DNA of 64,000 bases, taken from contig NZ_WPHG01000002.1 in assembly GCF_009742725.1 (NCBI RefSeq), forward strand, positions 62,001 to 126,000, given 5' to 3'. Numbering within the stretch: the first letter of the stretch is position 1; each line of letters opens with the position of its first letter. The translations under genes were made by a program, and so were the position numbers. Under the pieces are notes generated by a model. That model made no database searches, was not told the DNA's origin, and worked only from the letters and a program-made list of their open reading frames with translations. Positions 59,950 through 64,000 of the stretch are shown here, one piece after another. The stretch is from Nitratireductor arenosus (GTDB lineage: Bacteria > Pseudomonadota > Alphaproteobacteria > Rhizobiales > Rhizobiaceae).

Positions 59950-60686
59950 CGGGACGGCTCCGTGATGCGGGGGACGATCTTGCGTCGTCGGCGCAGCCAC
60001 CACACGCCGAACAGGTCGAGAATGCCGCGCAGGCCGCGGTCGAGAATGCCGTAATTGGAGGTGCCGTGCCGGCGTTCGCGGTCGACGACGTCGACATGCA
60101 GCACGCCGAACCCCTCGCGCAGCACCAGCGCCGGCAGATAGCGGTGCCAGCCGTCGAAATAGGGCAGTTGGCGGAACAATTCCGCGCGCAGCGCCTTGAG
60201 CCCGCAGCCGGAATCGCGCGTGCCGTCGCGCAGGATCGCCTCACGCAGGGAATTGGCGAAGCGCGACGACCAGCGCTTGACCAGCGTGTCGGTGCGCTTC
60301 AGCCGCTGGCCGGCGACGATGCCGACAGTGGCGTCGGCCGACAAAAGCCGGTCGGCGAGCACCGGCAGATAGCGCGGATCGTTCTGGCCGTCGCCGTCGA
60401 TCGTCACCACCACCGCGCCGCGCGCGGCAAACACGCCCGAGCGCACCGCCGCGCTCTGGCCGGCCGAGCGGTCGTGGCGGATATGGCGCAGATGGCGCGC
60501 GCCGGCGTCGATGCGGCCTGCCAGCATGGCCGGGGTGTCGTCGTTCGAGCCGTCGTCGACCACCAGCACCTCATGGTCGCGGTCGGCGAGCGCGGCATCG
60601 ATCTCGTCGAGCAGCACGGCCAGGTTGGCGGATTCGTTCTTGCAGGGAATGACGATCGAAATCGCGGGTCCGGTTCCCTCGTGCAT
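59946..60686 (-). CDS. GT2-family (polyprenyl-phosphate) glycosyltransferase
   Basis: A 246-residue GT-A enzyme of the dolichyl/undecaprenyl-phosphate sugar synthase type. Motifs in order are ISIVIPCKNE (9-18), EVLVVDDGSNDDT (about 39-51), DGDGQNDP (about 97-104, metal-binding DxD region) and RDGTRDSGCGLKALR. It would link a sugar to a polyprenyl phosphate, making the donor for the ArnT-like protein downstream. Unlike ArnC it has no C-terminal membrane helices. AGAGG precedes the ATG. Confidence 0.92.
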   Translation of the reverse strand: MHEGTGPAISIVIPCKNESANLAVLLDEIDAALADRDHEVLVVDDGSNDDTPAMLAGRIDAGARHLRHIRHDRSAGQSAAVRSGVFAARGAVVVTIDGDGQNDPRYLPVLADRLLSADATVGIVAGQRLKRTDTLVKRWSSRFANSLREAILRDGTRDSGCGLKALRAELFRQLPYFDGWHRYLPALVLREGFGVLHVDVVDRERRHGTSNYGILDRGLRGILDLFGVWWLRRRRKIVPRITEPSR

Positions 60687-60769
60687 GGGCCTCTTTCCAG
60701 TTCACGCGTCCCAGATGAGGCGGCTCTAACACGCGGCGCCGGGAATCGGAATGAGGCTTGTGATCGACC

Positions 60770-62419
60770 CTATCGCTTTTCGCGGATCTCAGTCAGCGTC
60801 CTGGTTGGGGTGATTGCCTCGGGGTCGAGCTTTACCTCGACGATCGCCGGCCTGCCGCTGGCGCGCGCGCGCTCGAAGGCGGGCGCGAACTCGTCCGTCG
60901 TCGCCACGGTTTCGCCATGGCCGCCATAGGCGCGGGCCAGCGCGGCGAAATCCGGATTCGTCAGCGTCGTTCCCGATACGCGGCCTGGATAGTCGCGCTC
61001 CTGGTGCATGCGGATCGTGCCGTAGATGCCGTTGTTGAGGATCACGACAATGATCGGCCGGCCATATTGCACCGCCGTCGCGAATTCCTGCCCGTTCATC
61101 AAAAAATCGCCGTCGCCGGCCCAGACCACGACCTCGCGGTCGGGAAAGATGCCCTTTGCCGCCACGCCGGCCGGCACGCCGTAGCCCATCGATCCCGAGG
61201 TCGGGGCCGCCTGCCCGTTGAAGCGGCGATAGCGGTGGAAACGATGCATCCAGGTGGCGAAATTGCCGGCGCCGTTGGCGATGATGACGTCCTCGGGCAG
61301 ATTGTCCTCCAGCCACGCCATCACCGGGCCCATCTTGACCGCGCCCGGCCCGTCCGTCGGCGGCGTCGACCAGTCGAGATAGGACTGGTGCAATTCCTCG
61401 GTGCGGTTCGCCCAGCGCGGGGGCGCTTCCGGCGTCGTTTCGGCAAACGCCGCGGCGAAAGCCGTGTTGGAGGCGTTGATCGCCAAAGTGGGCCGGTAGA
61501 CGCGGCCCAGCTCTTCCGGGTCGGGGAAAATGTGGACCAGTTTCTGGTCGGGGTAGGGGCTTTTTACGAGCGTGTAGTCGGCCGACGGCATCTCGCCGAA
61601 GCGGCAGCCGACGAGGATGACGAGGTCGCTCTGCTTGATGTAGGCCGCGAGCTTCGGGTTTGCGCCGATGCCGATGTCGCCGGCATAACAGTCGTGCAGC
61701 TGGTCGCAGAGCGTCTGCCGGCGGAAGGAGCAGCCTACCGGCAGTCGCCAGCGGCTGATGCCGGCGCAGACCTGGCTCACGGCCTCCTCGGTCCAGCGCG
61801 TGCCGCCGAGCACCAGGAACGGCCGCTCGGCCGCCTCGAGCAGTTCGACCAACCGGTCCATTTCCGGGCGGCCGGGCCTTGTCTCGACGGCAATGAAGGG
61901 CAGGGGCGTCGGCGCCTCGACCGCGTCGGTGAGCATATCCTCGGGCAGGACGACCACGACCGGGCCGGGGCGCCCGGAGGTGGCGACCGCGAAGGCGCGG
62001 GTGACGAGTTCGGGAACGCGCGCCGCGTCGTCGATCTGCACCACCCATTTCGCCATCGTGCCGAAAAAGGCCCTGTAGTCGACCTCCTGGAACGCCTCGC
62101 GCTCCAGATTGCCGCGCGCCACCTGGCCGACGAACAGGATCACGGGGTTCGAATCCTGCCGGGCGATATGGATGCCGGCGGAGGCGTTGGTCGCGCCCGG
62201 GCCGCGCGTCACGAAGCAGACGCCGGGTTTTCCCGTCAGCCTTCCCTCGCAGTCGGCCATCATCGCCGCGCCGCCTTCCTGGCGGCAAACGACGTTTTCG
62301 ATCTTGGAATCGTGCAATGCGTCGAGGACGGCGAGATAACTCTCGCCGGGCACGCTGTAGAGGCGTTCGACGCCGTTGGCCTCCAGGCAGTCGACGACCA
62401 GTTGTCCGCCGGTTTTCAT
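60770..62419 (-). CDS. Thiamine-diphosphate-dependent enzyme (acetolactate-synthase-like)
   Basis: A 549-residue ThDP enzyme of the acetolactate synthase/benzoylformate decarboxylase superfamily. The catalytic Glu lies in CRQEGGAAMMAD (Glu about 48), and the ThDP-magnesium motif AGDGDFLMNGQEFATAV ... VILNNG is near 428-455. The exact reaction cannot be read from the sequence. Its start overlaps the stop of the CoA-transferase gene (ATGA), so the two are translated together; such a pair recalls oxalyl-CoA decarboxylase with formyl-CoA transferase, but the match is not specific enough to name it. Confidence 0.88.
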   Translation of the reverse strand: MKTGGQLVVDCLEANGVERLYSVPGESYLAVLDALHDSKIENVVCRQEGGAAMMADCEGRLTGKPGVCFVTRGPGATNASAGIHIARQDSNPVILFVGQVARGNLEREAFQEVDYRAFFGTMAKWVVQIDDAARVPELVTRAFAVATSGRPGPVVVVLPEDMLTDAVEAPTPLPFIAVETRPGRPEMDRLVELLEAAERPFLVLGGTRWTEEAVSQVCAGISRWRLPVGCSFRRQTLCDQLHDCYAGDIGIGANPKLAAYIKQSDLVILVGCRFGEMPSADYTLVKSPYPDQKLVHIFPDPEELGRVYRPTLAINASNTAFAAAFAETTPEAPPRWANRTEELHQSYLDWSTPPTDGPGAVKMGPVMAWLEDNLPEDVIIANGAGNFATWMHRFHRYRRFNGQAAPTSGSMGYGVPAGVAAKGIFPDREVVVWAGDGDFLMNGQEFATAVQYGRPIIVVILNNGIYGTIRMHQERDYPGRVSGTTLTNPDFAALARAYGGHGETVATTDEFAPAFERARASGRPAIVEVKLDPEAITPTRTLTEIREKR

Positions 62420-63591
62420 GCGTCTTTTACCTCCAGTTCGGCCAAGACCTCGCCGGTATGCTCGCCAAGCCGCGGCGAGGGCCGGTCATAGACGGGCGGG
62501 GTCTTCGACATCAGCATCGGCGCGCGTACCGACGGCAGCGCATTGCCCTGGCCGTCGTCGAGATCCATGCGCATGCCGCGCGCGATCGCCTGCGGGTCGG
62601 CGAACGCCTCGCCGATATCGTTGATCGGGCTTGCGGGCACGTTGGCGGCTTCCAGCCTGTCGAGCAAGGCTTGCTTTTGCCAGCCGGCAAGCGTGGCGAC
62701 CAGCTTTTCGCGCAGGCGCTTGCGATGTTCGACGCGTGCCGGGTTGGTGGCGAAGTCGGGATCGTCGGCAAGGTCATCCAGCCCCAGCACCTGGCACAGA
62801 TGGCGGAACTGGCCGTCATTGCCGACCGCCAGGATGATGTGCCCGTCGGCGACCGGCAAGACCTCGTAGGGTGCGATGTTCATATGGGCATTGCCCATCT
62901 GCACCGGCGGCGTGCCGGAGACCAGATAGTTGAGGTTCTGGTTGCCGAGCACCGAAATCTGAGTGTCGAACAGCGCCATGTCGACATATTGGCCTTCGCC
63001 GGTGCGTTCGGCGTGGCGCAGCGCCGCCTGGATGGCGATGACGGAATAAAGCCCGGTGAAGACGTCGGAAATCGCGACGCCGGCTTTTTGCGGCTCGCGG
63101 CCGGGTTCGCCGGTGATCGACATCATGCCGGCCATGCCCTGGATGATGAAATCGTAACCCGGGCGGCGGGCATAGGGCCCGGTCTGGCCGAAACCGGTGA
63201 TCGAGCAATAGACCAGGCGCGGGTTGTCCGCCCGCAGGCTTTCGTAGTCGAGGCCGTATTTCTTCAGCCCGCCGACCTTGAAGTTCTCGATCACCACGTC
63301 CGCGGTGGCGATCAGCCTCTTGACGGTCTCCGCGCCCTCGGGCGTGGAAAAGTCGATCGCCACCGAGCGCTTGCCGCGATTGGTCGAATGATAATAGGCG
63401 GCCGAAAGATTTTCGCCGTCATGGCTTTTCACGAAGGGCGGCCCCCAGCGACGGGTGTCGTCGCCGCCGTTCGGATTTTCCACCTTGATGACGTCGGCGC
63501 CGAGATCGGCGAGCAACTGCCCCGCCCAGGGGCCGGCGAGGATGCGGGCGAGCTCGATGACGCGGATGCCGGCGAGGGGAGGGTTTGCCAT
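62416..63591 (-). CDS. CaiB/BaiF-family (class III) CoA-transferase
   Basis: A 391-residue CoA-transferase of the formyl-CoA transferase/CaiB type. The opening GIRVIELARILAGPWAGQLLADLGADVIKVE (about 7-37) and the region RRPGYDFIIQGMAGMMSITGEPG carry the family marks; the Asp of GYD is the expected catalytic residue. The ATG at 63591 (MANPPLAG) is chosen from family length; the ribosome-binding site is weak. It overlaps the ThDP-enzyme gene by four bases. Donor and acceptor acids are unknown. Confidence 0.93.
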   Translation of the reverse strand: MANPPLAGIRVIELARILAGPWAGQLLADLGADVIKVENPNGGDDTRRWGPPFVKSHDGENLSAAYYHSTNRGKRSVAIDFSTPEGAETVKRLIATADVVIENFKVGGLKKYGLDYESLRADNPRLVYCSITGFGQTGPYARRPGYDFIIQGMAGMMSITGEPGREPQKAGVAISDVFTGLYSVIAIQAALRHAERTGEGQYVDMALFDTQISVLGNQNLNYLVSGTPPVQMGNAHMNIAPYEVLPVADGHIILAVGNDGQFRHLCQVLGLDDLADDPDFATNPARVEHRKRLREKLVATLAGWQKQALLDRLEAANVPASPINDIGEAFADPQAIARGMRMDLDDGQGNALPSVRAPMLMSKTPPVYDRPSPRLGEHTGEVLAELEVKDA

Positions 63592-63688
63592 GGGGATTAT
63601 GCGCCAGTTGTTTCGGTTGCCCCGGAATACCAAATCGGCGCCCCAGCGTCAGCCCGGATTCGCCGCATCGCCTTATGCGTTTGGTGCA

Positions 63689-64000
63689 TCAACCGGCTGC
63701 CAGGACACGGTCTGCCCAGGCGGCGAAATCGGCCATGATCGCATCGCGATTGACCTCGTTCAGGCTTTCGTGGCGGGTTTCGGCGTAAACCGTTGAAACC
63801 AGATTCGGAAAACCCATTGCCCGCATGCGCGCCGCAAGCGCGTGGACCGCCTTGCCGCCATCGGTCGCCGGGTCGTGCTCGCCGCCGACGAGTTGCACGG
63901 CAAGCTCGCGGCGCAGACCGGCGAAGTTGCCGTCGGCGGCGCCGGCGAACACCCAGGAAAACAGGTCGCGCCACATCGACACCGACGCGTCCCAGCCGCA
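63689..64000 (-). CDS. Alpha/beta hydrolase, C-terminal fragment (N-terminus beyond window)
   Basis: 104 codons are visible, open to the window edge. The end of an alpha/beta hydrolase is recognisable: VQLVGGEHDPATDGGKAVHAL, where the Asp of HDP would be the catalytic acid, and TVYAETRHESLNEVNRD, where the His of RHE would be the catalytic His. This is the lysophospholipase/monoacylglycerol-lipase-like layout. Its stop is 97 bases from the start of the CoA-transferase gene on the same strand, so a shared transcript is possible. Confidence 0.8.
   Translation of the reverse strand, partial: CGWDASVSMWRDLFSWVFAGAADGNFAGLRRELAVQLVGGEHDPATDGGKAVHALAARMRAMGFPNLVSTVYAETRHESLNEVNRDAIMADFAAWADRVLAAG

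Overview
The window is high-GC chromosomal DNA from an alphaproteobacterium, most likely Hyphomicrobiales (Rhizobiales). The grounds are the gene set and order carA - gatB/YqeY-like gene - dnaG - rpoD, the divergent pcaQ/pcaCHGB arrangement, and rhizobial-type small secreted proteins. Family and genus cannot be fixed from the sequence alone. No rRNA, tRNA, CRISPR array, insertion sequence or prophage module was seen.

Left part (1-36 kb): housekeeping and conserved accessory genes. It opens with a truncated carB, then a GFA-family protein, a large secreted or membrane caspase-like protein, a small exported protein, a YpfJ-type zinc peptidase, a TadG-like protein with a von Willebrand domain, carA, a GatB/YqeY-like protein, a Na/Pi-cotransporter-like protein and an MHYT-PAS-GGDEF-EAL protein. 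The replication/transcription block dnaG-rpoD follows, closed by clear intrinsic terminators, and then a convergent small DksA/TraR-family gene. Next come YjbQ, a HlyU-like protein, a strongly degenerate ABC-exporter-like protein whose gene overlaps that of a cyclic-nucleotide-binding protein, a TetR/glyoxalase pair with a duplicated operator, an FKBP isomerase, an SDR, an exonuclease-CBS-nucleotidyltransferase fusion, an OmpA-domain protein with a long Pro/Glu/Ala tract, a YcgN-like protein, a SnoaL-like protein, a GNAT acetyltransferase and another small exported protein.

Right part (36-64 kb): mostly catabolism of aromatic compounds. After a PLP-dependent Cys/Met-metabolism enzyme there is a 4-hydroxybenzoate/protocatechuate block (pobR divergent from pobA; pcaQ divergent from pcaC-pcaH-pcaG-pcaB-MFS transporter). 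A phenylacetate block follows: paaZ and a cytochrome P450 leftward, paaI-paaK-paaR rightward, paaX, a PaaI-like thioesterase, and paaA-paaB-(small membrane protein)-paaC-paaD-paaE. Together they would take 4-hydroxybenzoate to 4-carboxymuconolactone and its decarboxylation product, and phenylacetate through phenylacetyl-CoA and its epoxide to ring opening. The later steps (pcaD, pcaIJ, pcaF, paaF, paaG, paaH, paaJ) are not in the window.

Right end (58-64 kb): a leftward three-gene envelope set (GT2 glycosyltransferase, LAB_N membrane protein, ArnT-like GT83 transferase), a coupled CoA-transferase/ThDP-enzyme pair, and the C-terminal end of an alpha/beta hydrolase. The best candidate for something undescribed is the degenerate ABC protein with three copies of the post-Q-loop motif, together with its overlapping cyclic-nucleotide-binding partner (22.7-25.9 kb).
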